From: Shewanella livingstonensis
Lineage (GTDB): Bacteria > Pseudomonadota > Gammaproteobacteria > Enterobacterales > Shewanellaceae
Direction: 5' to 3'
Length of the DNA: 64,000 nt
Assembly: GCF_003855395.1 (NCBI RefSeq)
Contig: NZ_CP034015.1
Location: forward strand, 2,986,001-3,050,000
The notes beneath the pieces were generated by a model, which worked only from the letters and a program-made list of their open reading frames with translations, searched no databases and had not been told where the DNA came from. This document shows positions 8,899-18,017 of this stretch, piece by piece. Both the position numbers and the translations under genes were made by a program. Each line of letters begins with the position of its first letter. Within the stretch, counting starts at the first letter, position 1.

Positions 8899-8944
8899 AC
8901 ATCCTAAGTCCCCACCAAGTAACATCTATGTGATTACTTGCTCG

Positions 8945-8976
8945 ATAAAGCCATTGTAATAATGGCTTTATTTTTA
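8945..8976 (+). terminator. Rho-independent terminator after the glucoamylase gene
   Basis: An 11-bp stem ATAAAGCCATT / AATGGCTTTAT with a 5-base loop, followed by TTTTTA. It closes the susB-malT-cga group. Confidence 0.8.
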
Positions 8977-9065
8977 TCTATCATTTAAAACAAAACCTTG
9001 TTAATTCAACACTATTTTGTTACAAATACAACGGATTAAACAACGTTAATGTTAAGGAATAACGA

Positions 9066-9461
9066 ATGGATTGGTATGTAAAAGTATTGAAGCAGTACTT
9101 TGATTTTAGCGGCCGAGCACGCCGTAAAGAATTTTGGATGTTTGGACTTGTCAGCATGATCATTAGTATTGTGCTGACCTTATTAGATATGGGCGTGGGT
9201 TTATACAATGACCTTTATGGCGCAGGGTTATTTAGCTCTATTTATTCACTTGCCATAATGATCCCAAGTATCGCCGTGAGTGCACGTCGCCTACACGATA
9301 CTGACCATTCTGCTTGGTGGCTGTTGTTAATGTTTATTCCATTGCTAGGAGTATTAATTCTTTTGGTAGTGATGTGCTTTAACAGTAAAGAAGACAATGA
9401 ATACGGCCCAAACCCAAAGGCAGAACCCAGTCTTGGTGATAACGACAATTTAGCCGTTTAG
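9066..9461 (+). CDS. DUF805 family inner-membrane protein
   Basis: A 131-residue protein with the DUF805 (YhaH-like) pattern. It opens with an amphipathic WYVKVLKQYFDFSGRARRKEFW, then has TM segments near residues 25-45, 60-72 and 85-103, with the family's conserved SARRLHD motif near residue 78. AAGGA lies 7 bases before the ATG. The role of the family is unknown. It follows the glucoamylase terminator, so it probably has its own promoter, and it converges on the DUF808 gene. Confidence 0.85.
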   Translation: MDWYVKVLKQYFDFSGRARRKEFWMFGLVSMIISIVLTLLDMGVGLYNDLYGAGLFSSIYSLAIMIPSIAVSARRLHDTDHSAWWLLLMFIPLLGVLILLVVMCFNSKEDNEYGPNPKAEPSLGDNDNLAV

Positions 9462-9500
9462 TTAGACGCGACTAATCAAACTCGTTAACATCGCTAAATA

Positions 9501-9533
9501 AAAAAGAGCATAGTCACTGACTATGCTCTTTTT
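9501..9533. terminator. Bidirectional terminator between DUF805 and DUF808 genes
   Basis: A near-perfect inverted repeat: AAAAAGAGCATAGTCA at 9501-9516 and its complement at 9518-9533, A-rich on one side and T-rich on the other. It can end transcripts from both directions. Confidence 0.92.
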
Positions 9534-9556
9534 ATTACAGCTTAACTGATATTAAT

Positions 9557-10489
9557 TTATGTTTTAGAAGGCATTAACTTGGTCACACCGTTGATGACTA
9601 ACACCGCCAAACCACCCGCAATCACACCAAATAATGCATTGAGTACACTTGGGGTTAACAATCCTAAAAATCCACCGACTACACTGACTTGATTAACCAT
9701 TGTTTGTGCATGTTCAATCCATTCAAACACCACATGGATACCATGAGTTAAAATACCGCCACCAACCATAAACATCGCAATTGTGCCAACAAAGGTAAGG
9801 GTTTTCATTAAATAAGGTGCCGCAGACACTAAACCTAGTCCTAATTTATGCCCCATTCCACTAGGCTTTCGCTGAGCTAGATATAAACCCAGATCATCTA
9901 TTTTAACAATCCCAGCCACTAAACCGTATACCCCGACCGTCATCACAATGGCAATAACCGACAAGGTTAAAAACTGACCCATTAGATCCATGTGGGCTGC
10001 GACGCCTAAACTAATCGCGATGATTTCAGCCGATAAAACAAAATCGGTGCGAATAGCGCCTTTGATTTTTTCTTTCTCAAATGCTGCTAAATCGTCAATA
10101 TCGGTTTTTGCTTTAGCGATAATAGTATTGTCATCGGCGACGGGTAACTTCTTGTGGGTTATTGAATGGTAAACTTTTTCAAAGCCTTCATAACATAAAA
10201 ATAAACCACCAAACATCAATAACGGTGTAATAGCCCAGGGAATAAATGCACTAATGAGCATGGCCATCGGTACTAAAATGACTTTATTGCGAAACGAGCC
10301 CATGGCCACCGCAAACACCACTGGCAATTCTCGCTCAGAGGCAACACCTGATACTTGCTGCGCATTTAGCGCTAAGTCATCACCCAAGACGCCCGCTGTT
10401 TTGCGTGCTGCCACTTTACTCATTGCCGCCACATCATCCAAAATAGTGGCAATATCATCTAAGAGAGTTAATAAACTGGCACCGGCCAT
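9557..10489 (-). CDS. DUF808 family membrane protein (YedI-like)
   Basis: A 310-residue protein with the family's N-terminus [20 protein letters not shown], followed by about six hydrophobic segments. The motif [11 protein letters not shown] and the run [19 protein letters not shown] are typical of YedI relatives, whose function is not known. AAAGGA about 10 bases upstream supports the ATG. It sits between the sugar genes and their probable regulator, but I see nothing tying it to sugar use. Confidence 0.87.
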   Translation of the reverse strand: MAGASLLTLLDDIATILDDVAAMSKVAARKTAGVLGDDLALNAQQVSGVASERELPVVFAVAMGSFRNKVILVPMAMLISAFIPWAITPLLMFGGLFLCYEGFEKVYHSITHKKLPVADDNTIIAKAKTDIDDLAAFEKEKIKGAIRTDFVLSAEIIAISLGVAAHMDLMGQFLTLSVIAIVMTVGVYGLVAGIVKIDDLGLYLAQRKPSGMGHKLGLGLVSAAPYLMKTLTFVGTIAMFMVGGGILTHGIHVVFEWIEHAQTMVNQVSVVGGFLGLLTPSVLNALFGVIAGGLAVLVINGVTKLMPSKT

Positions 10490-10573
10490 AAATAGTCTTA
10501 TCCTTTAAAAACAATAGTTAATAGTAGTTGTTGTTATGTAACATAGTAGATTAATACATTTTATATTAATGCA

Positions 10574-11611
10574 TTAATTCTCTTCAACATTTGCACCACA
10601 CGAGCTACGTACCAATAAATTAGTTTTGATTAACCGCTGACTCACTTCTTGACCACGGATTAACTTCAATACACTCTCTACCAGTATTTCGCCAGCAAAC
10701 TGAGTATCTTGCTTAATAGTTGTTAACGGTGGATTAGAAAAACTTGCCACTGGAATATCATCATATCCCACCACAGCAACTTGCTCTGGCACAGAAACAC
10801 CACGCTTTTTTAGTGCACGAATCGCCCCTATCGCAATAAGGTCACTGGCGGTAAAAATGGCATCAAATGCCACAGCACTGTCTAATAATAGGTTGGCAGC
10901 ATTATAGCCAGAAGCTTCAGTATTAATGGCGTCATGTTGTAAGTGTTTATCAACTTGGATATCGACAGCTTTTAAAGCATCAACATGGCCTAAGTATCGG
11001 TCTCTAAACTCAGGGCTGCGACTAGAGGAATCACCTAAAAACGCGATATTTTTATGGCCTAATCCAAGTAAATGTTCCGTAGCAATAACACCGCCTTGAT
11101 GATTATCACAACCAATCGATAATACCGCCTTGTTGTTATGCTCCGCCCCCCAAATAACAAAGTGAGTTTCTTTCTCGATTAACTTATCTAGCTTATGGGC
11201 ATAGTCTACATAATCACCATAACCTAATAAAATAATACCATCGGCTTTATTACTGTCTTCATAATCTGCATGCCAATCAGTTGAAAGCTGCTGGAATGAC
11301 ACCAATAAATCATAACCTTGACGGGCGGTTGCTCGAGTGATCGAACCCAACATAGAGAGGAAAAATGGGTTAATCATCGACTCATCATTAGTTGGATCTT
11401 CACAAATTAGCAATGCTAACGTATGGCTGTTTTGCATGCGCAAGTTACTGGCATTTTTATCGACTTTATAATTGAGTTCTTTTGCAATGGCTTGGATACG
11501 CTGTCGTGTTTCTAAATTTACCAACGGACTGTTTCTTAACGCACGAGACACAGTCGATTGCGACACGCCTGCACGGTAAGCTATATCAATAGAAGTCGCT
11601 TTAGATGTCAT
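10574..11611 (-). CDS. malR: LacI-family transcriptional regulator, probable maltodextrin repressor
   Basis: A 345-residue regulator. The N-terminal helix-turn-helix reads IDIAYRAGVSQSTVSRALRN (residues 8-27), followed by a hinge region with NLRMQNSHTLALLI and a periplasmic-binding-protein-like effector domain ending near LLVRSSC. The family binds palindromic operators as dimers or tetramers and releases on sugar binding. The nearest candidate targets are the TGAATACGTA sites at 2153, 4440 and 11801. Its place next to susB, malT and cga supports the MalR assignment, which is inference. The start is the only Met before the HTH; its ribosome binding site (GAGAA) is weak. Confidence 0.75.
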   Translation of the reverse strand: MTSKATSIDIAYRAGVSQSTVSRALRNSPLVNLETRQRIQAIAKELNYKVDKNASNLRMQNSHTLALLICEDPTNDESMINPFFLSMLGSITRATARQGYDLLVSFQQLSTDWHADYEDSNKADGIILLGYGDYVDYAHKLDKLIEKETHFVIWGAEHNNKAVLSIGCDNHQGGVIATEHLLGLGHKNIAFLGDSSSRSPEFRDRYLGHVDALKAVDIQVDKHLQHDAINTEASGYNAANLLLDSAVAFDAIFTASDLIAIGAIRALKKRGVSVPEQVAVVGYDDIPVASFSNPPLTTIKQDTQFAGEILVESVLKLIRGQEVSQRLIKTNLLVRSSCGANVEEN

Positions 11612-11957
11612 TTCTCTGCATCGCCTGTAGTTAATGGGTGAAGGTTTGAAACTGAAAGTACCCGCATATTGCCTTTAATAATGATTTAAAAAAATAGTTA
11701 GCCTCTACTATTATGAAATTTATAAATATTGTAGTTTATTCGCTTAAAATATTTATTCATAATTCTATCATTTCATAGTAATGAGCCAACTTAAGCTAGC
11801 TGAATACGTAAATGGGGGGAGTTAACTACATCATTTACTTTGGTTTTAGGTATCTATTATCATATGTTAAGTTATGTTATCAGTAATTACTATGGGTAAT
11901 TTTTTTAACATTACGAAGGTGGTATTGTTAATTATTCATTTAAAAGGACTTAGTAAC
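11612..11957. other. Divergent intergenic region between the LacI regulator and the Tae4-like gene
   Basis: AT-rich, with no gene seen. It contains a weaker operator-like sequence at 11800-11815 (GCTGAATACGTAAATG region) about 190 bp upstream of the regulator gene, which could reflect autoregulation. Confidence 0.4.
11800..11815. promoter_or_regulatory. Weak candidate operator of the LacI-type regulator (site 3)
   Basis: CTGAATACGTAAATGG shares TGAATACGTA with sites 1 and 2, but the right arm is poorly symmetric. Its distance from the regulator start makes it the least certain of the three. Confidence 0.25.
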
Positions 11958-12398
11958 ATGCTTATGCAATTTAATAAATTATGGGTTAACCATCCTTATC
12001 CCAGCAACCCTTACGACAAAACATTATTCGCTAATCAATGTGCTATCCGTATGGGTGTGTCATTAGAAGCGTCTGGAATCGATATTTCATCTTTTGATAA
12101 AATGTATCCTCAACGTCGCTGTTATCCTGGTTTAAAACATACACCAAGGCATATCCTTGCTGCACAAGAACTTGCAAATTGGATTGACTCTGCTAACTGT
12201 ACATTTGTTGGTAACTAACAAGTCCTTAAAAACGATGCTCTATCTGTTTTAAAAGATAAAAAAGGCATTGTTTTTATAATGAATGGTTGGGGAAATACTG
12301 ATCATATTGATTTATGGGATGGTGAATATTTAAAGGCTGGAGATCCTGACTGGCTTAATTTAGGAGAGCAAATATGGTTCTGGGAAATGTCAGCATGA
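11958..12398 (+). pseudogene. tae4: Tae4-like T6SS amidase effector interrupted by an in-frame stop
   Basis: From the ATG at 11958 (AGGA 9 bases upstream) the frame reads 86 residues to TAA at 12216-12218, then continues in the same frame for 59 more residues to TGA at 12396. The joined protein (about 146 positions) matches the usual Tae4 length and pattern: LWVNHPYPSN, the catalytic-Cys motif NQCAIRMG (Cys28), ASGIDISSF, HILAAQELANW, then after the stop KKGIVFIMNGWGNTDHIDLWDG with the catalytic His116 and Asp118. Tae4 enzymes cleave peptidoglycan between D-Glu and meso-DAP. The stop separates Cys from His/Asp, so neither half should be active. No T6SS gene is near. A sequencing error or readthrough cannot be excluded. 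Confidence 0.8.
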
Positions 12399-12802
12399 TT
12401 CGACCATTTGGTTTACTCGGATCATTATTGTTAATGTCATGTGCTAACGCTCATGTCAGTTTGAACGATGATTCAGGGCAATGCGTTTTCGATAAAGATA
12501 CTCAACATATTGCTTTACAATTAAAAACACCATGTTCTCTCGTAAAGGTTAATGACGATGGGCGTTATTTTTATCAATACAATAATGTGAAAGTTTATAT
12601 TGTTGCTGGTGCGCCTGCAGCTTTAGATGAACTCAAAAGATGGCAAGTGAAAGCGATTGATAAATGCTCATTACAATCACAAGCAGTGTTTATCACTGAT
12701 GGCAAGATGACTGCTTCAACTGTAAGAGATAAAGGGTTAACGTGTCCAACAATTGGCCTAGATGAAAAGGTCTACCGTCACTTCTTAAATAATAAACAAT
12801 AA
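12395..12802 (+). CDS. Small exported Cys-rich protein, candidate immunity partner of the Tae4-like effector
   Basis: A 135-residue protein whose ATG overlaps the effector's TGA (ATGA), so it is translationally coupled. I prefer this start to the ATG at 12374, because it puts the hydrophobic signal LLGSLLLMSCANA at the very N-terminus. Cleavage after ANA, or a lipobox ending at the first Cys, are both possible. The mature part has four Cys (QCVF, PCSL, KCSL, TCPT), enough for two disulfides. It does not look like the helical Tai4 immunity family and I recognise no family. Coupling to an amidase toxin gene and export to the periplasm, where such toxins act, make immunity the best guess. Confidence 0.6.
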   Translation: MIRPFGLLGSLLLMSCANAHVSLNDDSGQCVFDKDTQHIALQLKTPCSLVKVNDDGRYFYQYNNVKVYIVAGAPAALDELKRWQVKAIDKCSLQSQAVFITDGKMTASTVRDKGLTCPTIGLDEKVYRHFLNNKQ

Positions 12803-12892
12803 ATTTTTTTTGGTGATAAGATCATAACGCTATAAGTTGAATTTCTTTAAAGAGCTTCAATAAAGAAATTAACAACCAAGATGGTCTAAATC

Positions 12893-12936
12893 GAGAGAAA
12901 CAACCAAGATGAATTGCTTATTTGGTTATTTCTCTC
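12893..12936. terminator. Inverted repeat between convergent genes, probable terminator
   Basis: GAGAGAAACAACCAA (12893-12907) pairs with TTGGTTATTTCTCTC (12922-12936) with one mismatch. No long T-run follows on either side, so it may be a weak terminator or simply an mRNA 3'-end hairpin. The words AACAACCAAGATG also repeat directly at 12870 and 12899. Confidence 0.45.
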
Positions 12937-12948
12937 AATCTGCATTAC

Positions 12949-13659
12949 TTATAATCCAAGCTCACTAAGCAAGTCATCAGCGTCATCGACAACAATGCCT
13001 TTAATATTGGGATCATTTAATACATCTTTTGATTTAGCAGTGTTAACTTGCGCTGCTTTACCATGAGTTTCAATTAACGAATCTAAATCAAACTCCTCGT
13101 CCATTTCAAAGTCTGCCGAACGAATAAACTCGGTTTTATCCATGGCGAATTCAAGGTAGAAAATATGATTATTTTCAGTTTTAAAAGACACTCTCCTAGC
13201 GACTGCATTATCGAGATTAGTATCAACTGAAATGGTCAACTCTTTATTAATTACCAACATTTTTGGCTGACTTTGGCTAATTGAGGTTTGTAACTCTTTT
13301 GATATTTTGCCAATAAAATCACCTAAAATCTGGTTCATTAATTCGCCCATCACATTACTGACATCATCAGAGGTATGCGAAAACGCTAATTCCGCTTCAG
13401 GCATGCCCATATTGAGCATATAACGGCGATAAATTTCAATCGCTGCTGCAGCAGAAAAATTGATCACGACTAAACCAGAAAAGCCGCCGTCAAAAATAGA
13501 GAAACAAGCCAAATCAGGTTTTAAACGGGTACGAGAAATACTTTGAACCATCCCAGCATGACTAACATGGCTCGCACTAGTGCTAGAAAGAACATGAGAA
13601 ACTGAATGACAAAGCTTAAGTAAAATGTCGTCATTTTTGACTGTAGAAGATGAATTCAT
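12949..13659 (-). CDS. DUF3334 family, CheX-like protein
   Basis: A 236-residue cytoplasmic protein. The middle has the CheX/FliY-type pattern: FSGLVVINFSAAAAIEIYRRYMLN, then DDVSNVMGELMNQILGDFIGKI, a helix that in CheX relatives carries the phosphatase residues (here E109 and N112 in GELMNQ, by my count). A long acidic tail (residues 185-236) ends DDLLSELGL. I know the family as DUF3334 in Shewanella and relatives; a CheY-P phosphatase role is inference. It is divergent from a chemoreceptor gene, which fits a chemotaxis link. Confidence 0.7.
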   Translation of the reverse strand: MNSSSTVKNDDILLKLCHSVSHVLSSTSASHVSHAGMVQSISRTRLKPDLACFSIFDGGFSGLVVINFSAAAAIEIYRRYMLNMGMPEAELAFSHTSDDVSNVMGELMNQILGDFIGKISKELQTSISQSQPKMLVINKELTISVDTNLDNAVARRVSFKTENNHIFYLEFAMDKTEFIRSADFEMDEEFDLDSLIETHGKAAQVNTAKSKDVLNDPNIKGIVVDDADDLLSELGL

Positions 13660-13935
13660 AACGTTGATACCTTATCCATTAATTAAGCTAATCTTGCGGG
13701 TAAATCGAAAAAAAATCAAAATTAAAACAACCAATTAGCATGTTAATTAATCGGTTAATCTCAAGGCTACACTAATCAATTGATAATCAAAACATTTTAC
13801 TAAAAACAAACATCACACTTACAAATGTAAAAAATGTACTGTCTGCTCACAAAAACAATCTTTTAAGCTTATTTTTTTTATTATATTCATTATAATTTGT
13901 TAACTTTTATAGGATATTTTGAACTAGGACAGGTA

Positions 13936-15552
13936 ATGATTGAATTATTACGACGCTTAACCATTTTAAAGCGTTTATTCATTATGTTAGCTTTGGCTGC
14001 TGTAGGCACTGTGGTTTTTGGCTCTTTTTCGATAAAAGAACAATACAATCATTTAATAGAACAACAATTTAAACAGGTTACCGGGCAAGTTAATCTATTA
14101 GGTAACACGCTAGATGCCTTCAAGCTTGCTAATCCTGACGCGACAGCCACAGCAATCAGCCAGTTTGTAAGCAACATTAAGGTCTCTGAACATCAAGCCT
14201 TTATTATTGTGGATAATCAAAATAGCATTATTGTTAATCCACTAAGCCAAGCTTCAATCGGTAAACCGATAAACACGTTAATGGCCATTGATGGTTCAGC
14301 ACCTTACCCACCACTTATTGCCTCGGCCAAACAACATCAAACCGACCAAGCTGAGTTCGCGATAGTCGATCATCAAAATCAATCGCAAACCGTTCTGGCG
14401 GCGGCACGATATTATCCGACACTGGAATGGACGTTAATCACCCAAGTGAACGTTAACGCCGTGAATAACAGCATGATGGGTATCATTATTGATTACTTTA
14501 TTATTATGATGATTATTTCAGTGCCTATTTTTGCGTTCTTTTTATTGCTTAATCATTCTATCACCCAGCCTCTGAAGGTCACTATTGATGCTATGGAGCA
14601 AATAGCCAAAGGTGAAGGCGACCTGACCCAGCGTTTATCGACTGAAGGCAATGATGAAGTGGCAAAATTGGCACATGCGTTTAATCAATTTGTGATTAAA
14701 ATTGCCAATATGGTTGCCACTTTGCAACCTCTTGGGCATACCTTAAGCAATGAAGCGATGCATTTGTTAGATACCGTTAAATTATCAAATCAAAGCGCGA
14801 ATCAAGTACACAGTGAAACCCAAAGCGTTGCAGCTGCAATTAACCAGATGTTATCCACCAGCCAAGAAATGGCCCGTAACACTCAAGATGCGGCTGACGG
14901 CGCTACCAATGTGAAACATCAAGCCCAAAAAAATCAACAATTGATGCAACAAACAGTGGAGCAAACAGAAGATTTAGTCCAGGAATTACATCAAGCAGAA
15001 ACAGTGTCGTTAACCCTGAGTCAATCATCTTCTGAGATTGGCAGTATTCTAGATGTTATTGGTAGCATTGCAGATCAAACTAACTTACTTGCACTTAATG
15101 CTGCCATTGAAGCTGCTCGAGCAGGTGAACATGGTCGAGGCTTTGCGGTTGTGGCTGATGAAGTACGTGCATTAGCCAATAGAACGCAATCGTCTACCAA
15201 TGAAATTAATAAAATTATTAGCCTAATTCAGACGGGTATTCAATCGGTTATCAGCAGTATTACTAACACACAACAACAGTCTGCTCAGCTGCAATCTAAA
15301 GCTGTGCAATCTAGTGATGCTATTATCGAAATTTTAATCCTTATCGATAATATCAGTAGCATGACAGCGCAACTCGCTAGCGCTACCGAAGAACAGGCAT
15401 TAGTCACCGAAGACATTAATGTCAACGTTAATACTATTTCTGAACTCACCGAACTGTCGTTAACGGCCAATGAAACCCATAGCCAAGCAGCGCAATCATT
15501 ACAAACAATTAGTGTTGATATGAGCCAAACGTTAAGGCAGTTTAAAATCTAA
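13936..15552 (+). CDS. Methyl-accepting chemotaxis protein
   Basis: A 538-residue receptor. I use the ATG at 13936, preceded by AGGACAGG, in place of a TTG at 13897. Order: TM1 (residues about 12-32), a periplasmic single-Cache-like sensor (about 33-185, with [14 protein letters not shown] and [16 protein letters not shown]), TM2 (about 186-210), HAMP (about 211-265, with [20 protein letters not shown]) and a signalling domain with the conserved hairpin tip [19 protein letters not shown]. There is no C-terminal NWETF-type CheR tether; it ends TLRQFKI. The ligand is unknown. The divergent CheX-like gene is its only chemotaxis-related neighbour. Confidence 0.92.
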   Translation: MIELLRRLTILKRLFIMLALAAVGTVVFGSFSIKEQYNHLIEQQFKQVTGQVNLLGNTLDAFKLANPDATATAISQFVSNIKVSEHQAFIIVDNQNSIIVNPLSQASIGKPINTLMAIDGSAPYPPLIASAKQHQTDQAEFAIVDHQNQSQTVLAAARYYPTLEWTLITQVNVNAVNNSMMGIIIDYFIIMMIISVPIFAFFLLLNHSITQPLKVTIDAMEQIAKGEGDLTQRLSTEGNDEVAKLAHAFNQFVIKIANMVATLQPLGHTLSNEAMHLLDTVKLSNQSANQVHSETQSVAAAINQMLSTSQEMARNTQDAADGATNVKHQAQKNQQLMQQTVEQTEDLVQELHQAETVSLTLSQSSSEIGSILDVIGSIADQTNLLALNAAIEAARAGEHGRGFAVVADEVRALANRTQSSTNEINKIISLIQTGIQSVISSITNTQQQSAQLQSKAVQSSDAIIEILILIDNISSMTAQLASATEEQALVTEDINVNVNTISELTELSLTANETHSQAAQSLQTISVDMSQTLRQFKI

Positions 15553-15855
15553 TGTATCTTACTCTTAGTGCCGGTTAATGATAATTGGCGCTAAGAGGTA
15601 ATGTCGCCTTTTGCCTTGGTGCATTGTTGCAAGGATGAATATGTGAAAAGGTAAATATCCGAGCAGGTAAAAACTTTGCCTCTAGCATCACTTTTAGCAA
15701 TGTTCACTTTAGGGTATATTGTGCTCATCGGATTAAATACCTGAACGATTTAGCCCAAATATGACTGTGCCTTATGGTGATTTTTATTAGGCATCTATTT
15801 GAACTGTTTAGATATATAAGTATTTAGTTGTCATTCGTTATTGAGTATTTTATCT
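15553..15855. other. Upstream region of ptsH
   Basis: It holds an 11-bp-stem hairpin (CTCTTAGTGCC at 15562-15572 with GGCGCTAAGAG at 15587-15597) without a T-run, perhaps the 3' end of the receptor mRNA, followed by about 240 bp of AT-rich sequence presumably carrying the pts promoter. No gene is seen. Confidence 0.5.
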
Positions 15856-16113
15856 ATGTATCAAAAAACGGTTACCATTGTTGCCCCTCATGGCATTCAT
15901 ACTCGTCCTGCTGCTTTATTAGTCAAAGAAGCTAAAGCATTTGCCTGTGACGTTATGGTAGAGTGTAATGGCAAGCAAGCTAGTGCTAAAAGTTTGTTTA
16001 AATTACAAACATTAGGCTTATATCAAGGTGTATCTGTAACGGTATTTGCTTCAGGTGAACATGGCCAAGCAGCCGTTGATAAAATCGCCTCACTGCTGAT
16101 TACGCTCAGTTAA
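15856..16113 (+). CDS. ptsH: Phosphocarrier protein HPr
   Basis: An 85-residue cytoplasmic PTS carrier that passes phosphate from enzyme I to sugar-specific IIA domains. The active His15 sits in GIHTRPAALL and the regulatory-site Ser46 in SAKSLFKLQTL. With the ATG at 15856 the numbering matches HPr of E. coli; an upstream TTG at 15841 would spoil that. The ribosome binding site is poor (only TGAG nearby). First gene of ptsH-ptsI-crr, the usual order. Confidence 0.95.
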   Translation: MYQKTVTIVAPHGIHTRPAALLVKEAKAFACDVMVECNGKQASAKSLFKLQTLGLYQGVSVTVFASGEHGQAAVDKIASLLITLS

Positions 16114-16127
16114 TGAAGATCATTAAT

Positions 16128-16184
16128 TAGGATCGATAGTTAGGACCGATAATTAGGACTGGTAATATTAGGCTGATCATTAAT
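16128..16184 (+). repeat. Imperfect tandem repeat between ptsH and ptsI
   Basis: Four units of about 13-16 bases, TAGGATCGATAGT, TAGGACCGATAAT, TAGGACTGGTAATAT and TAGGCTGATCATTAAT, fill most of the 101-bp gap. They contain many stop codons and no hairpin of note. Confidence 0.8.
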
Positions 16185-16214
16185 TAGCACAGCCATCGTT
16201 AATAGGACAACGTT

Positions 16215-17936
16215 ATGTCAATCAATGGAATCGTTGTATCTGCTGGCATCGCTTTTGGTAAAGCACTGACTATCACCACCCAACTACCACCACTGGATTT
16301 TAAACTGCTTTCTCTTGAACAAATTGACCAACAGCAACTACAGCTAACACAAGCCATTACTCATCTCGTTGCTCATTTACAACATTGCCAACATCATCTG
16401 TGTCCAGATTGTGATCATTTCCAACTTATTGATAGCGACATAATGCTGCTCGAAGATGAGGAACTACAACAGCAACTACATCAACACATAAGTCAATTTA
16501 GAGTCTGTGCCGCCGTTGCGGTTGATCGGATTTTTAATCAGCATGCAGCAGAAATGTCGGCTTTAGATGATCCTTATCTGGCTAATCGTAGCGGCGATAT
16601 TATTTGCTTAGCTAAGCGCTTAACGAGTGCATTACATGGCCATTTACAATGGGATTTATCTACCCTTTCAGAAGACACCATATTACTGGCTGATGACCTA
16701 ACTCCCGCTGAATTTGCCATATTACCATTAACTCACATTACTGGGCTTATTCTCGAATCGGGCGGCTTAACAAGTCACACAGCTATTTTGGCTCGAGCGG
16801 CAGGTATACCAGCATTACTTAATTACCAATTCTCACAAATAAAAGATGCGATTGAAGATGGTACACAAATCGTTTTAGATGGGATGTCTGGTGAGTTACA
16901 TATTGCCCCGTCAGTTCAACTTTTTGATCAACTAAAGCAAAAACAACAACAAGAATTGCTGCGTCGCCAGGCATTAATGATTTATAAAGATCAACCCAGC
17001 CAAACGCGTGATGGTCATCAAGTCACTTTGCTGGCCAATGTGGGCAACTTGAATGAAATATCTCATGTAACCGATGTGGGTGCTCAAGGCATTGGCCTGT
17101 TTCGGACCGAATTCTTATTGATGAATGCCAAAGCTCTACCAAATGAGCAGCAACAATATAAACTCTATAGCGATGCGCTTCATAGCTTACAAGGTGAAAT
17201 ACTGACCATTCGCACCTTTGATATTGGCGCTGATAAAGAAATACCTTGCTTGGCGCAAAACAACGAAGAGAACCCCGCACTCGGCATCCGTGGTATTCGC
17301 TATAGTTTGGCGAATCCAGACACCTTTATCACTCAAGTAAAAGCAATACTTCGGGCAGCTAAGCATGGCCAAGTTCGATTAATGTTCCCCATGGTTAGTC
17401 AGGTAGAAGAACTTGAGGCCGCCTTTTTACTAATTGAACATGCTAAAGCAGAGTTAAATCAACAACAAAAAGGCTTTGGTAATCTGAGTTATGGTATTGT
17501 CGTTGAAACCCCTGCTGCTGTATTAAACCTACCAAGTATGTTGCCACTGCTTGACTTTGTTAGTATTGGCACCAATGACTTGACCCAATATACTTTAGCT
17601 GCAGACCGCACTAATCCGCATTTAGCAAAGCAATACCCATCATTGTCACCCGCTGTTATCCAATTAATGGTCATCACCATTAATCACTGTAAACAGGCTA
17701 ACGTTAAGGTCTCTTTATGTGGTGAACTTGGTAGCGATCCTCAGGTCTTACCTCTATTAGTTGGACTTGGACTTGATGAGTTGAGTATTAATCCGGCTAA
17801 TTTATTAGATGTAAAAGTGGCTCTGATTGAAGGGAATTACACTAAATTTGTTAACCATGCACAACACATCGCTTTGTTAACTCGTATTACTGATATTCGT
17901 AAAGCCATTAACGTTTTTGCACTCGATGGTGATTAA
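16215..17936 (+). CDS. ptsI: PTS enzyme I (phosphoenolpyruvate-protein phosphotransferase)
   Basis: A 573-residue enzyme that takes phosphate from PEP and gives it to HPr. The N-terminal HPr-binding helical part is followed by the swivelling His domain with GGLTSHTAILARAAGIPA (active His188) and the C-terminal PEP-binding barrel with QGIGLFRTEFL, SIGTNDLTQYTLAADR and SLCGELGSD (Cys502). The length matches E. coli enzyme I (575). AGGA lies 8-10 bases before the ATG. It is separated from ptsH by the repeat at 16128-16184, and crr follows after about 80 bp. Confidence 0.97.
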   Translation: MSINGIVVSAGIAFGKALTITTQLPPLDFKLLSLEQIDQQQLQLTQAITHLVAHLQHCQHHLCPDCDHFQLIDSDIMLLEDEELQQQLHQHISQFRVCAAVAVDRIFNQHAAEMSALDDPYLANRSGDIICLAKRLTSALHGHLQWDLSTLSEDTILLADDLTPAEFAILPLTHITGLILESGGLTSHTAILARAAGIPALLNYQFSQIKDAIEDGTQIVLDGMSGELHIAPSVQLFDQLKQKQQQELLRRQALMIYKDQPSQTRDGHQVTLLANVGNLNEISHVTDVGAQGIGLFRTEFLLMNAKALPNEQQQYKLYSDALHSLQGEILTIRTFDIGADKEIPCLAQNNEENPALGIRGIRYSLANPDTFITQVKAILRAAKHGQVRLMFPMVSQVEELEAAFLLIEHAKAELNQQQKGFGNLSYGIVVETPAAVLNLPSMLPLLDFVSIGTNDLTQYTLAADRTNPHLAKQYPSLSPAVIQLMVITINHCKQANVKVSLCGELGSDPQVLPLLVGLGLDELSINPANLLDVKVALIEGNYTKFVNHAQHIALLTRITDIRKAINVFALDGD

Positions 17937-18017
17937 TCTCACGAATAAAGTTGGTAAAGTTTGCAGAGCCGTTTACAATTAACCGCATAAAAATATTAAT
18001 AAAAGAGGCTAGTTCTT

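Noticed and set aside
11612..12948. A full T6SS cluster around the Tae4-like gene
   Set aside because: Neighbours are a sugar regulator and a CheX-like gene; no Hcp, VgrG, PAAR or sheath gene is present in the window.
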